Shown here: in pieces, positions 8,791-16,545 of the stretch
How positions within the stretch are numbered: the stretch's first letter is position 1
Layout of the letters: each line of letters starts with the position of its first letter
NCBI GenBank assembly: GCA_030622135.1
Contig: JAUXGL010000017.1
Coordinates: 1 to 38,674 of the forward strand
DNA from: Deltaproteobacteria bacterium
GTDB lineage: Bacteria > Myxococcota > B64-G9
Reading direction: 5' to 3'
DNA length: 38,674 bases
The notes under the pieces: model-generated
The model's input: only the letters and a program-made list of their open reading frames with translations
What the model was told of the DNA's origin: nothing
Database searches by the model: none
Program-made: the position numbers and the translations under genes

Positions 8791-9813
8791 CTACCGCGCG
8801 CCCTTGGCGCGCTGGAACGCTTTCATGATCTTGGGGGATGTGGTGATGGGATCGAGGGTGCGCTTGGGGTCGACCATTAGCAGGCGGACGAACTCGTGCT
8901 CGGCGTCCTGAGGACGCTCCAGGGCCATCAGGCAGAAGGCCATGATCTCGCGGGCCTGGGCCTCGTGGGCCAAGGAGAGCAGGTTGTGCTCCAGGGCTCG
9001 GGCCAGGTTGGCCTGGGCCAGGGCGTACTCGCCGTCCTGGTAGAGCTCGTCGGCCTTTTCGATCAAGGCCAGGTCTTCGGGCGGGGTTTTCTTGTCGTCC
9101 CTGGCGTCCGACTCCAGAATCCGGGTGGCCGCATCCGTGGCGGGGGTGTCCGATGTGCCCGAGCCGTTTTCGGCGATGGCTTTCTTGACGATCTTCTTGG
9201 CTTCCTCGGTTATCTTGGCTTCCCGTTTCTGGTTGCGCTTGACGCGCTCCTTGACCTTGTCGAAGGCGGTGGCTTTGTCGAAGATGGGAACGAAGACGAT
9301 CTCACCCGGCCTGAGCACGTTGGTGCGCTTTGAGTTGAACTTGCGCAGCAGGCCGGTTTCCTTGGAGCGGAAGTAGTAACGCTTGGCCACGTCCACCATG
9401 GATTGTCCCTGTTGTACGCGGTGACGGAGCAAGAAGGGCATGGTGATCAACGTACCGAGCTCCAGGTCACGGGGATTCTTGATCTTGTTTAACCACTTGA
9501 GGAAATCGGACCTTTTCGAGTCTTTGAGGTACTTGGTGGCCAGCCGGGAAAGGCTATCACCCTTCTTTAGCCGGTACCGCCACACCGTCGGCACCCACAG
9601 AGCCTTTCCCCTGGGGACCTTGTCCGGATCGGCGATGAAATTAGCCGCGGCGATGTAGATGAATTTCTTCGGGTCGCCGTAGTGGATCAGGGATATATGG
9701 GAGAGGGTTTCTTCCGGCTTGGGCTTGTACTTCAGAGCCTGCGCTTGCCGGGCGAACAGGGTTGCGGCAAGGAATCCAATAAACAACAGCAGGTATGGAG
9801 GTCTGGTGTTCAT
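8791..9813 (-). CDS. secreted LysM-repeat protein with C-terminal TPR-like region
   Basis: From the ATG at 9813 the product is 340 aa, with a signal peptide ending near QAQA (about residues 22-25). Three LysM-like modules follow, at about 28-72, 75-122 and 125-170, each of the form Y/H-x-V/L-K-x-G-x-S/T-L and ending in a V-P or M-P strand. They predict peptidoglycan binding. A Lys-rich linker and a helical TPR-like end (EKADELYQDGEYALAQANL region) complete it. The frame stays open far upstream, but that part overlaps the kinase in another frame and is not coding. The ATG overlaps the kinase TGA as ATGA, a coupled arrangement. The protein probably sits in the periplasm on the cell wall. Confidence 0.87.
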   Translation of the reverse strand: MNTRPPYLLLFIGFLAATLFARQAQALKYKPKPEETLSHISLIHYGDPKKFIYIAAANFIADPDKVPRGKALWVPTVWRYRLKKGDSLSRLATKYLKDSKRSDFLKWLNKIKNPRDLELGTLITMPFLLRHRVQQGQSMVDVAKRYYFRSKETGLLRKFNSKRTNVLRPGEIVFVPIFDKATAFDKVKERVKRNQKREAKITEEAKKIVKKAIAENGSGTSDTPATDAATRILESDARDDKKTPPEDLALIEKADELYQDGEYALAQANLARALEHNLLSLAHEAQAREIMAFCLMALERPQDAEHEFVRLLMVDPKRTLDPITTSPKIMKAFQRAKGAR

Positions 9814-11117
9814 GGCTGTTTGCGCTTCAGCGTGACTTTCAGCTTCTGGGGCCGGGCGGATTCGATCAGTACCCGTTTGGTGACGGTCCGGAAATGGGGG
9901 TTCTCCAAGGTGACCTCGTGCACGCCCGGCGTCAGCGAGAAGCTCCGGGCCACGGGAGTTGTGTCCACGTGGGCTCCGTCGATGTAGATCTCCGCCCAGG
10001 GCCAGGCCACCACCTTCAAGGCTCCCGGCGGCCCGCCGGGGTTCGTGTTGGCGGCGGCGATCGGGCTGTTGCCCATGACCATGTTCACGATCAGGAGCCA
10101 CAAGAACACCGCGATTCCCAGAGTCGCCTGTACGAACCCGATGGTCTTCAGGGAGAGCGGGGGCGGGAGGTTGTCGTCCGCCCGGGCGATTTGCCGGTCG
10201 GAGAGAATGTTCGCGGACACGAAGGTCTCGGCCTCGTCGCGGGTGACCAGATCCTTGTGGAACAGGTAGGCCAGCAGGCGGGCCGGGTAGGTGATCTCCA
10301 CCGTCTGGGACAAGTAGGTCTCGATCTCCCGCCGCAGGTCGCCGGTGGAATCGTAGCGATCCTTGGGCTCCTTGGCCATGCAGCGCAGGATAATCTTCTC
10401 GAGCCGGCGGGGGATATTCGGGTTGATCCGGCGCGGGTGGTGAAACTCGGTGTTGAGGATCTTGTGCATGATGCTCTTGCCGCTCCCTTCGGTGAACGGC
10501 TTGCGGCCGGTGAGCATCTGGTAGAGGACGATGCCGAAGGAGAACTGGTCCGAGCGGGAGTCGATTTTTACCCCCATGATTTGCTCGGGAGACATGTAGG
10601 CCGGCGTGCCCAGGGAGGTTCCCGGGCGGGTCAGGTCGCCCAGGTTTTCGTCGCGGGCGATGCCGAAATCCATCAGCTTCACTTCCCCCTTGCGGGAAAC
10701 GATGATGTTCGATGGCTTGATGTCCCGGTGGATGATGCCTCGGTAGTGGGCGTACTCCAGGGCGCTGCAGATGGCCAGGGCCATCACCATGGCCACGTCT
10801 GGGGGGATGCGCTGGACCTTCTCGAGCAGGTCGAAGAGATCGATGCCCTCCACAAACTCCATGATCATGCGGAAGGTGTCGTCTTCCTTGCAAAAATCAT
10901 AAATATGCACGATATTTTCGTGCTGTAGGGCGGCCAGCGCGGTGGCCTCGCGGATGAAACGGGCGACCACCTGGGGATCGTTGGAGAAGTCCGATTTGAG
11001 TTCTTTGATGGCCACCGGCCGGTTCAGGGAGTTCTGTACGGCCTTGAAGATGACCGCCATGCCGCCGGAGCCGATCTCTCCAACGACGTCGCAGTTGTGA
11101 ATCTGTCTGGGCGGCAT
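9810..11117 (-). CDS. transmembrane Ser/Thr protein kinase with PEGA domain
   Basis: From the ATG at 11117 the product is 435 aa. The kinase domain covers about residues 10-275, with the glycine loop (GEIGSGGMA), the VAIKEL lysine, the HRDIKPSN catalytic loop, the DFG segment and the GTPAYMSPEQ activation-loop end, so it should be active. A membrane segment lies near 335-357, and the extracytoplasmic end is a PEGA domain with the AEIYIDG and PGVHEVTLE strands. The frame is open to 11255, but that extension crosses the promoter and I reject it. No Shine-Dalgarno sequence is present, which fits the near-leaderless promoter at 11128-11156. The gene heads the operon that includes the LysM, histidine kinase and trimodular genes. 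Confidence 0.93.
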   Translation of the reverse strand: MPPRQIHNCDVVGEIGSGGMAVIFKAVQNSLNRPVAIKELKSDFSNDPQVVARFIREATALAALQHENIVHIYDFCKEDDTFRMIMEFVEGIDLFDLLEKVQRIPPDVAMVMALAICSALEYAHYRGIIHRDIKPSNIIVSRKGEVKLMDFGIARDENLGDLTRPGTSLGTPAYMSPEQIMGVKIDSRSDQFSFGIVLYQMLTGRKPFTEGSGKSIMHKILNTEFHHPRRINPNIPRRLEKIILRCMAKEPKDRYDSTGDLRREIETYLSQTVEITYPARLLAYLFHKDLVTRDEAETFVSANILSDRQIARADDNLPPPLSLKTIGFVQATLGIAVFLWLLIVNMVMGNSPIAAANTNPGGPPGALKVVAWPWAEIYIDGAHVDTTPVARSFSLTPGVHEVTLENPHFRTVTKRVLIESARPQKLKVTLKRKQP

Positions 11118-11127
11118 TAGGGGAGGT

Positions 11128-11156
11128 ATATTAGAGCTTTTACCGGAGGGTGTCAA
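11128..11156 (-). promoter_or_regulatory. sigma70-type promoter of the STPK operon, near-leaderless
   Basis: On the minus strand a perfect TTGACA (11156-11151) and TAATAT (11133-11128) are separated by exactly 17 bases. The -10 box ends ten bases before the ATG at 11117, so transcription should start about four bases upstream of the start codon, leaving no room for a ribosome binding site. It is divergent from the promoter at 11177-11204. Confidence 0.75.
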
Positions 11157-11176
11157 CGGGACCCGACGTTCGATTC

Positions 11177-11204
11177 TTGACAAGTGTTCATAATTCCGTA
11201 AAAC
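11177..11204 (+). promoter_or_regulatory. predicted sigma70-type promoter of the rluD block
   Basis: TTGACA at 11177-11182 and TAAAAC at 11199-11204 are separated by 16 bases. The predicted start near 11211 leaves a leader of about 43 bases that includes the GGGAGGT ribosome binding site at 11237-11243. The -10 box is imperfect. Confidence 0.5.
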
Positions 11205-11253
11205 TCTGCATTGGAGCTTGGAGCACAACGCTATCCGGGAGGTATTCGGGCTC

Positions 11254-11526
11254 ATGCCACATCAGCTGATTACAACGCCGGAGGCGGCCACTCGGTTGGC
11301 CCGGGCGATCGCTTCGGACCTGAGTCTATACAACGAACAGAAAATCATCGAGGGCATCGAGAATGACACCCTTTTCGATGTATTGAGAGACGAGATCGAT
11401 GAGGGCCGCGAGTTGTATAAGAGCCGTGTGAGTCCTGACCTTTACGGCAAGACCAACTACTACGATCGGGCCATTGTGGACATCATCGTCAAGTCCAAAG
11501 GTTACGTCAAATCGAAGATCTGGTGA
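11254..11526 (+). CDS. small conserved-looking protein of unknown function
   Basis: The product is 90 aa from the ATG at 11254, which has GGGAGGT ten bases upstream. A TTG at 11218 would add twelve residues but has no binding site. The sequence is mostly helical and charged, with no signal peptide or membrane segment. It ends in a Tyr/Lys-rich stretch (KSKGYVKSKIW). I considered RNA polymerase omega because of the size, but the typical omega motifs are not visible, so I give no function. Its TGA overlaps the GTG start of the pseudouridine synthase gene by three bases (GTGA), so the two are probably co-translated. Confidence 0.7.
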   Translation: MPHQLITTPEAATRLARAIASDLSLYNEQKIIEGIENDTLFDVLRDEIDEGRELYKSRVSPDLYGKTNYYDRAIVDIIVKSKGYVKSKIW

Positions 11527-12524
11527 ACGATTCCGAACCCCCTTTTATTCTTTCTCGACCCGTCAAACGCACATTCACCGTTGACCCCGAGTCCGAGGGC
11601 CAGCGACTGGACGTCTTCTTGAGTTGCGCCTTATGTTCCCTCTCGCGGTCCTATCTGAAGAAGCTTATCGATGGAAAACACGTGCTTGTGGGTGGTCGCA
11701 GCGTACGCGCCGCTCACAAGATCCGGGCCGGCGAACTGGTGGAAGTACGCGAGCCGCCGCTTGCCGATCCCGAGCCCCGGCCCGAGCCCCGGCCCCTTTC
11801 GGTGCTGCACGAGGACTCCGATCTGTTGATCATCGACAAGCCGCCGGGCTTGGTGGTGCACCCGGCGCCCGGCAATCCCGACGGCACCCTGGTCAACGCG
11901 CTCTTGCACCACTGCCGGGATCTTTCCGGGATTGGCGGGGTCAGGCGGCCCGGCATCGTGCACCGGCTGGACCGGGACACCTCCGGCGTCATGGTGGTGA
12001 CCAAGAGCGATTTCGCCCATCGCCACCTGGCCAACCAGTTTCGTGGGCACCAGGTTTTGAAGGTCTACATTGCCTTCGCCGGCCGGCGCCCTAACGCCGG
12101 CGAGTTGCCCGCCCAGGGTAGTTTCTCGACCTTGTTCGGGCGGCACCCGGTGCATCGCAAGCGTTTCTCCTCCAAAGTGGAACGTGGCAAAAAAGCCGAG
12201 AGTGCCTACCGGGTCCTGCGGAGGTATGCCGGGGAAAGCTGGTCGGCCGTCAAGGTGCAGATGAAGCCCAGAACCGGGCGAACCCACCAAATCCGGGTAC
12301 ACCTGGCCGATGCCGATCATCCCGTACTGGGCGACAAGCTCTACGGGGGTCGGAGCGCCCGCGTGTTTCCCGATTGGCTCTTTCCCGGACGCCAGGCGCT
12401 GCATGCGCACAGGTTGACCATAGTGCATCCCGCTTCCGGAGAGAGCCTCGAATTCACGGCCCCCCTGCCCGAAGACCTTTTGGAGCTGGAGCAGCGCCTG
12501 AAACAAGCCGACGATCGGCCTTGA
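11523..12524 (+). CDS. rluD: RluA/RluD-family 23S rRNA pseudouridine synthase
   Basis: The product is 333 aa. An S4-type RNA-binding domain at about residues 27-90 is followed by the catalytic domain. This carries the family motif HRLDRDTSG, in which Asp150 is the predicted nucleophile. The HPAPGN and RTGRTHQIRVH segments are also present. The enzyme converts uridines in RNA (for RluD, in helix 69 of 23S rRNA) to pseudouridine. RluD and other RluA members are hard to tell apart by eye, but the S4 domain and length favour the RluD/RluC type. It starts with GTG overlapping the upstream stop and is 31 bases ahead of xerC. Confidence 0.88.
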   Translation: MNDSEPPFILSRPVKRTFTVDPESEGQRLDVFLSCALCSLSRSYLKKLIDGKHVLVGGRSVRAAHKIRAGELVEVREPPLADPEPRPEPRPLSVLHEDSDLLIIDKPPGLVVHPAPGNPDGTLVNALLHHCRDLSGIGGVRRPGIVHRLDRDTSGVMVVTKSDFAHRHLANQFRGHQVLKVYIAFAGRRPNAGELPAQGSFSTLFGRHPVHRKRFSSKVERGKKAESAYRVLRRYAGESWSAVKVQMKPRTGRTHQIRVHLADADHPVLGDKLYGGRSARVFPDWLFPGRQALHAHRLTIVHPASGESLEFTAPLPEDLLELEQRLKQADDRP

Positions 12525-12555
12525 CATTTCTCGACCAGGCCCCAAATTCAAGGGA

Positions 12556-13473
12556 ATGGCTGCCCCGGCGACGAAAGACGCGCACCTCGACGAGTTCATC
12601 GAGTATCTTAGGACCCAGCGCCGCCTGTCCGAAAACACCATTTTGGGTTACCGGTCCGATCTGGTCCAGTTGCTTTCGTTCCTGGACGAAGGCCTCCTGG
12701 AGGCGAGCCACTCCAGCCTGCGCGCCTTTCTGGCTTCCCGCCACCGGGAGCTAAGCCCCCGGAGCATGTGCCGTAAGCTGGCCGCCATCCGTTCGTTCTA
12801 TCGTTTCGCCAAGCGGCGCGGGTGGCTGGACAACAGCCCGGCCGCGCGGATTCGTTCGGCTCAGGTCCCCAAGAAACTTCCCCAATTGCTCGACCACGAC
12901 GAGATGTCCGCTTTGCTCAAGGCTCCGGATCCAAAGACCAATTTGGGATTGAGAGACCGTGCGTTGCTGGAGTTGCTCTATGCAACCGGGATGCGCGTGT
13001 CGGAGCTGGTTGGTCTGAACATCCACGATGTGGACATTCAGGATCGTATAGCTCGTGTGCGGGGCAAGGGAGGAAAAGAACGCTTGGTTCCTTTCGGCCG
13101 GCATGCGCGGGAGTCCCTGCAGCTGTATTTCTCGGCGCGGGGCGGGCTGCTCTCTGGGTCCAAGAAGCCCGCTCCCGACGCTTTGTTTCTCAACCGGTTC
13201 GGCGGGAGGCTGAGCGATCGGTCCGTACGCCGTCTGTTGGACCGGGCCATCGTACGCGCGGGTGTTCTGCACGACATCAGCCCCCACGTGCTGAGACATA
13301 CTTTCGCCACCCACCTTCTCCAGGAGGGAGCGGATCTACGTTGCATCCAGGAGTTTCTGGGCCACTCGAGCCTTTCCACGACCCAAGGCTACACCCAGGT
13401 GGATATGAAGCATATCATGAAAGTTTACGACTCCGCGCACCCGCGGACCGGGCGCGGTAGAAAGGGGAGCTGA
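12556..13473 (+). CDS. xerC: tyrosine recombinase XerC
   Basis: The product is 305 aa, the usual length. The N-terminal SAM-like core-binding domain (about residues 8-95) precedes the catalytic domain. The full active-site set is visible: Arg147 (GMRVSEL), a Lys in the GKGGKER hairpin, His244 and Arg247 (HVLRH), His270 (LGHSS) and the nucleophile Tyr279. With XerD it resolves chromosome dimers at dif. The order xerC-hslV-hslU is the classic codV-clpQ-clpY arrangement, which supports XerC over a mobile integrase. A TTGACA at 12521-12526 with a poor -10 box could supply a minor internal promoter. The ATG at 12556 is preceded directly by AAGGGA. Confidence 0.93.
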   Translation: MAAPATKDAHLDEFIEYLRTQRRLSENTILGYRSDLVQLLSFLDEGLLEASHSSLRAFLASRHRELSPRSMCRKLAAIRSFYRFAKRRGWLDNSPAARIRSAQVPKKLPQLLDHDEMSALLKAPDPKTNLGLRDRALLELLYATGMRVSELVGLNIHDVDIQDRIARVRGKGGKERLVPFGRHARESLQLYFSARGGLLSGSKKPAPDALFLNRFGGRLSDRSVRRLLDRAIVRAGVLHDISPHVLRHTFATHLLQEGADLRCIQEFLGHSSLSTTQGYTQVDMKHIMKVYDSAHPRTGRGRKGS

Positions 13474-13476
13474 GGG

Positions 13477-14022
13477 ATGGAACCACTGCGTTGCACCACG
13501 GTTCTGGCGGTGAGGAAGGACGGACTTACGGTGTTGGCCGGAGACGGCCAGGTGTCCATGGACAAGCTGGTGCTCAAGCACAAGGCGCGCAAGGTACGCA
13601 CGCTGCTGGACGGCAAGGTGCTGGCCGGTTTCGCCGGCAGCACCGCCGATGCCTTGACCCTGTTCGAGAAGTTCGAGGCCAAGCTCAAGGAGTTCTCCGG
13701 CGGCCTGCTGCGCTCGGCGGTCGAGCTGGCCAAGGATTGGCGGACCGACCGGATGCTCCGGCGGCTGGAGGCGCTGCTGCTGGTGGCGGATTCGGAGAAG
13801 ATTCTCCTGATTTCTGGAACCGGCGATGTGATCGAGCCGGACGGCGGGGTTATGGCCATCGGTAGCGGGGGTCCCTATGCCCTGGCGGCCGCCACGGCGC
13901 TGATGGATGACTCCGACCTGACGGCGGATCGGATCGCCGAGAAGGCCATGCGCATCGCCGCGGATTTGTGTGTGTTCACCAACGCCGAGTTGGCGTTGGA
14001 AAAACTTTCACAGGACGGGTGA
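13477..14022 (+). CDS. hslV: HslV, peptidase subunit of the HslUV protease
   Basis: The product is 181 aa. A six-residue leader precedes a Thr-Thr pair at residues 7-8; in HslV the first of these becomes the N-terminal nucleophile after processing, as in Bacillus-type proteins with a short propeptide. The GDGQVS segment, [10 protein letters not shown] segment and the late AIGSGGPYA segment are all family landmarks. It forms the double hexameric proteolytic core with HslU. GGGGAG at 13464-13469 lies seven bases before the ATG, and the gene follows the xerC stop by three bases. Confidence 0.95.
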   Translation: MEPLRCTTVLAVRKDGLTVLAGDGQVSMDKLVLKHKARKVRTLLDGKVLAGFAGSTADALTLFEKFEAKLKEFSGGLLRSAVELAKDWRTDRMLRRLEALLLVADSEKILLISGTGDVIEPDGGVMAIGSGGPYALAAATALMDDSDLTADRIAEKAMRIAADLCVFTNAELALEKLSQDG

Positions 14023-14029
14023 ACGAATC

Positions 14030-15478
14030 ATGAAAACAGAACATGGAAAACGCCTGGGCAGCTTTACCCCCCGGGAGATCGTCTCCGAGCTGGATCGGTA
14101 CATCATCGGCCAGGACCTGGCCAAGCGGGCGGTGGCCATCGCGCTGCGAAATCGCTGGCGCCGGCAGCAGGTGCCCGAGGATTTGCGGGACGAGATCGCC
14201 CCGAAAAACATCATAATGATCGGGCCCACCGGCGTGGGCAAGACCGAGATCGCCCGCCGGCTCTCCCGCCTGGCCCAGGCGCCCTTCTTGAAGGTGGAGG
14301 CCAGCAAGTACACCGAGGTTGGCTACGTGGGCCGGGACGTGGAGTCCATGATCCGGGATCTTACGGAGATCTCGGTGAAGTTGGTGCGGGACGAGGAGAC
14401 CAAGCGGGTTCAGGTGCGCGCCCAGGAGCTGGCCGAGGAGAAGCTCCTAGACGCCCTGGTGCCGCCTCCGGCGCCGGGTTTCGAGGACCGGCCCCAGAAC
14501 CAACCCCAGAACCAACCCCAGAACCAGTCCACCCTGGACACCACCCTTGGCCGGATCGACCCCGGTCCTCCGGGCCAGAGCGCGGAGAAGTCGAGCGGCA
14601 CCCGGGAGAAGTTTAGGCGCATGCTTCGTGACGGTGAGCTGGACGACCGCGAGGTCGAGCTGACCGTCCAGGACCGCGCCGGGTCCTTTCCGTTCATGCA
14701 GGTCTTTTCCACCTCCGGCGTGGAGGAGATGAACATGAACCTCCAGGACATGGTCGGTAACCTCTTCCCCAAGCGGACCAAGAAGCGCAAGTCCAAGGTT
14801 CCCGACGCCTTGCGGATGCTGGTGGCCGAAGAGGCCCAGAAGTTGATCGACAACGAAAAGGTAACCAGCGAGGCGCTGCGCCGCGCGGAGCAGAGCGGGA
14901 TCGTTTTCATCGACGAGCTGGACAAGGTGGCCGGCCGGGAGACCGGCAAGGGACCGGACGTGTCCCGGGAGGGGGTGCAGCGGGACATGCTGCCCATCGT
15001 CGAGGGGTGCACCGTCGCGACCAAGTACGGAATGGTCAACACCCAGCATATCCTCTTCATCGCATCAGGGGCGTTCAACGTGGCCAAGCCCTCCGACCTG
15101 ATCCCGGAGCTTCAGGGCCGCTTTCCTATCCGGGTGGAACTGCAGAGCCTGGGGAAGGAGGAGTTCGCCCGCATCCTGACCGAGCCGGAAAACTCCCTTT
15201 CGCGCCAGTACATCGCGCTGATGGCCACCGAGAACGTGAAGCTTCATTTCGACGACGGGGCGCTGGACAAAGTCGCCGACATCGCCGCGGAGGTCAACAC
15301 CCGCACCGAGAACATCGGCGCCCGCAGGCTCCACACCGTCATGGAAAAACTGCTTGAAGATCTGTCCTTCAAGGCTTCCGAGATAAGCGGGCAGACGGTC
15401 AGCTACACCGCCGAGGACGTCCAGGGAGCATTGGAGGACATCATCGAGGACCTGGACCTAACGCGGTACATACTGTAA
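14030..15478 (+). CDS. hslU: HslU, AAA+ ATPase subunit of the HslUV protease
   Basis: The product is 482 aa from the ATG at 14030, seven bases after the hslV stop; the frame is open further upstream but only through hslV. Walker A is GPTGVGKT at residues 65-72 and Walker B is the FIDELDK segment near 295. The C-terminus ends LTRYIL, close to the usual HslU end that activates HslV. The I domain between them is longer than in Escherichia coli and carries a small repeat-encoded Pro-Gln-Asn stretch at about 154-166. HslU unfolds substrates and feeds them to HslV. Confidence 0.95.
   Translation: MKTEHGKRLGSFTPREIVSELDRYIIGQDLAKRAVAIALRNRWRRQQVPEDLRDEIAPKNIIMIGPTGVGKTEIARRLSRLAQAPFLKVEASKYTEVGYVGRDVESMIRDLTEISVKLVRDEETKRVQVRAQELAEEKLLDALVPPPAPGFEDRPQNQPQNQPQNQSTLDTTLGRIDPGPPGQSAEKSSGTREKFRRMLRDGELDDREVELTVQDRAGSFPFMQVFSTSGVEEMNMNLQDMVGNLFPKRTKKRKSKVPDALRMLVAEEAQKLIDNEKVTSEALRRAEQSGIVFIDELDKVAGRETGKGPDVSREGVQRDMLPIVEGCTVATKYGMVNTQHILFIASGAFNVAKPSDLIPELQGRFPIRVELQSLGKEEFARILTEPENSLSRQYIALMATENVKLHFDDGALDKVADIAAEVNTRTENIGARRLHTVMEKLLEDLSFKASEISGQTVSYTAEDVQGALEDIIEDLDLTRYIL
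14492..14527 (+). repeat. three tandem 12-bp repeats inside hslU
   Basis: Three consecutive copies of CCCCAGAACCAA (the last ends in G) encode P-Q-N-Q tandems in the I domain of HslU. The length is a multiple of three, so copy-number change would keep the frame. The near-identity of the copies suggests recent slippage. Confidence 0.9.
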
Positions 15479-15503
15479 GTTTTCGGCCGTTAGCGATTGG
15501 CTG

Positions 15504-15520
15504 TCGGCTGATTCAGCCGA
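15504..15520 (+). other. stem-loop downstream of hslU
   Basis: TCGGCTG and CAGCCGA form a 7-bp stem around an ATT loop. No T-run follows directly; a run of five T comes about 20 bases later. It may help end the hslU transcript but is not a standard intrinsic terminator. The rest of the 15479-15711 gap shows no gene. Confidence 0.35.
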
Positions 15521-15711
15521 TCTGCTCCGGATAGAACGTCTTTTTCGAGTATTATTGCCCACCTGCCCACCTCAACGTCGAAGCTGAGAACCGCTCCCAT
15601 CAACGCCGACGGCCTGGGGTGGTAAACTCGAATTGGCCATTTCATTTCACGACGGATATGATCATCATAATTGAATGCACGAAAACAACAACATGTGCAA
15701 GGAGGTGTGTT

Positions 15712-16158
15712 GTGAAGACCGGGATGTGTGTGATCCTGATATTGACTGCTGTCGCGACGCTTGCGCTTGGAGTCGCTCAGACTCCAGCCAGCTCCGATGA
15801 GGCCGCTGTCAACGCCCTGCTCGACCGGTTCGAGGTTGCCATCGCCGAGGACGATGTCCAGGGAGTGGAAAGCTGCCTGTATCGCCAGGGCTACCTGCAG
15901 GTTTACGACTACTCACACGGTGGGGTCGATACGGCTACCATCAGCAACTGGACGAAAAATCCGCATTGGTTCAAGAGCAACAAGTCGGTGAAACTCCAGG
16001 AACGGCAGTTTGTGGTCGATCGGAACATCGCCTACGCTCGCATCGTGGAGGTGTCCAGGCATCTCGATGGAGGCGAGGCGAAGTACCGGAGCATGTTCAT
16101 CCTGGTCAAGGACGAGGGCCGATGGGTCATCTCCGTGACTGCCGGGCGGCAGCTGTAG
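15712..16158 (+). CDS. secreted NTF2-like/SnoaL-like small protein
   Basis: The product is 148 aa from a GTG at 15712, chosen because AAGGAGGTG lies at 15699-15707. A signal peptide occupies about residues 1-22 with a likely cleavage after an A-x-A-like site (LGVAQ). The mature part begins with the EAAVNALLDRFEVAIAEDD helix and ends in antiparallel strands (AKYRSMFILVKDEGRWVI). This is the pattern of NTF2-like, DUF4440-type proteins, which include enzymes, immunity proteins and stress proteins. No catalytic residues can be assigned. The gene stands alone between hslU and the caspase operon. Confidence 0.7.
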   Translation: MKTGMCVILILTAVATLALGVAQTPASSDEAAVNALLDRFEVAIAEDDVQGVESCLYRQGYLQVYDYSHGGVDTATISNWTKNPHWFKSNKSVKLQERQFVVDRNIAYARIVEVSRHLDGGEAKYRSMFILVKDEGRWVISVTAGRQL

Positions 16159-16169
16159 ACTCGTACCCG

Positions 16170-16343
16170 ATGCCGCAATTGCGGTTGGTGTCCTGGTGGT
16201 TGTACCTGTTGCCCGAGTTTTCCTTCCGTTTGAACGCGGCTGGGCGAATCTTTACCAATCCGGTGGTCATTCCTTCTCTGGGCATCGACGGCGAATTGGA
16301 GATGGGAGTGAATGTATCGCTGGGTGCCTTCTACGTCTGGTAG
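16170..16343 (+). pseudogene. possible remnant of a beta-barrel protein C-terminus
   Basis: A 57-codon frame from ATG to TAG ends in alternating hydrophobic strands (GELEMGVNVSLGAFYVW). This resembles the last strands and aromatic terminus of an outer-membrane barrel, in the manner of the caspase protein just downstream. No ribosome binding site or signal peptide precedes it. I read it as the 3' scrap of a deleted paralogue, but a chance frame is possible. Confidence 0.3.
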
Positions 16344-16364
16344 GTGGGATCGGGCTTCCTGAGG

Positions 16365-16384
16365 GGGATAGGGGACATTCTCCG
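16365..16384 (+). repeat. REP-like motif, copy 2 of the GGGATAGGGGAC family
   Basis: The sequence matches the copy at 54-74 through GGGATAGGGGAC, then differs by one substitution and one missing base before the shared CTCCG end. It lies between the barrel remnant and the second REP family copy at 16419-16453. Confidence 0.5.
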
Positions 16385-16418
16385 CCCCAATAGGGCTCCG
16401 GTGAACCTCAACTGGCAT

Positions 16419-16453
16419 TCATCCACGGGTAAACCCGTGGCTTTCTGCGAAGG
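16419..16453. repeat. REP-like palindrome, CATTCxTCC family, copy 2
   Basis: Arms CCACGGGT (16423-16430) and ACCCGTGG (16433-16440) pair perfectly around AA. The flanks CATTCATCC before and CTTTCTGCGAAGGCG after match those of the copy at 6728-6770 although the stem sequence differs. It sits about 100 bases ahead of the caspase gene. Confidence 0.65.
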
Positions 16454-16545
16454 CGGGTAAAATGTCGCAGGGGGTTCCCATGACCGGGTGGTCGGATGTT
16501 ATATGTATGGTCATGGACGGCTGCAAAGCTGGAGGTCGCAACCTG

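Noticed and set aside
9814-10893. Open frame extending the LysM protein by 360 residues at its N-terminus
   Set aside because: It overlaps the kinase gene in another frame and has the Arg/Pro/His-rich look of an out-of-frame GC-rich translation; the signal peptide start at 9813 is the natural beginning.
11254-11526. RNA polymerase omega subunit (rpoZ)
   Set aside because: Size and position fit, but the expected omega sequence motifs are not visible.
12521-12549. Leaderless promoter for xerC
   Set aside because: TTGACA is perfect but the -10 box at the right distance (AAATTC) is too poor to count it with the others.
14492-14527. Possible CRISPR-like repeats
   Set aside because: The units are contiguous 12-mers without spacers and lie in frame inside hslU.
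15504-15520. Intrinsic terminator after hslU
   Set aside because: The stem is present but the T-run does not follow it directly, so it is listed only as a stem-loop.
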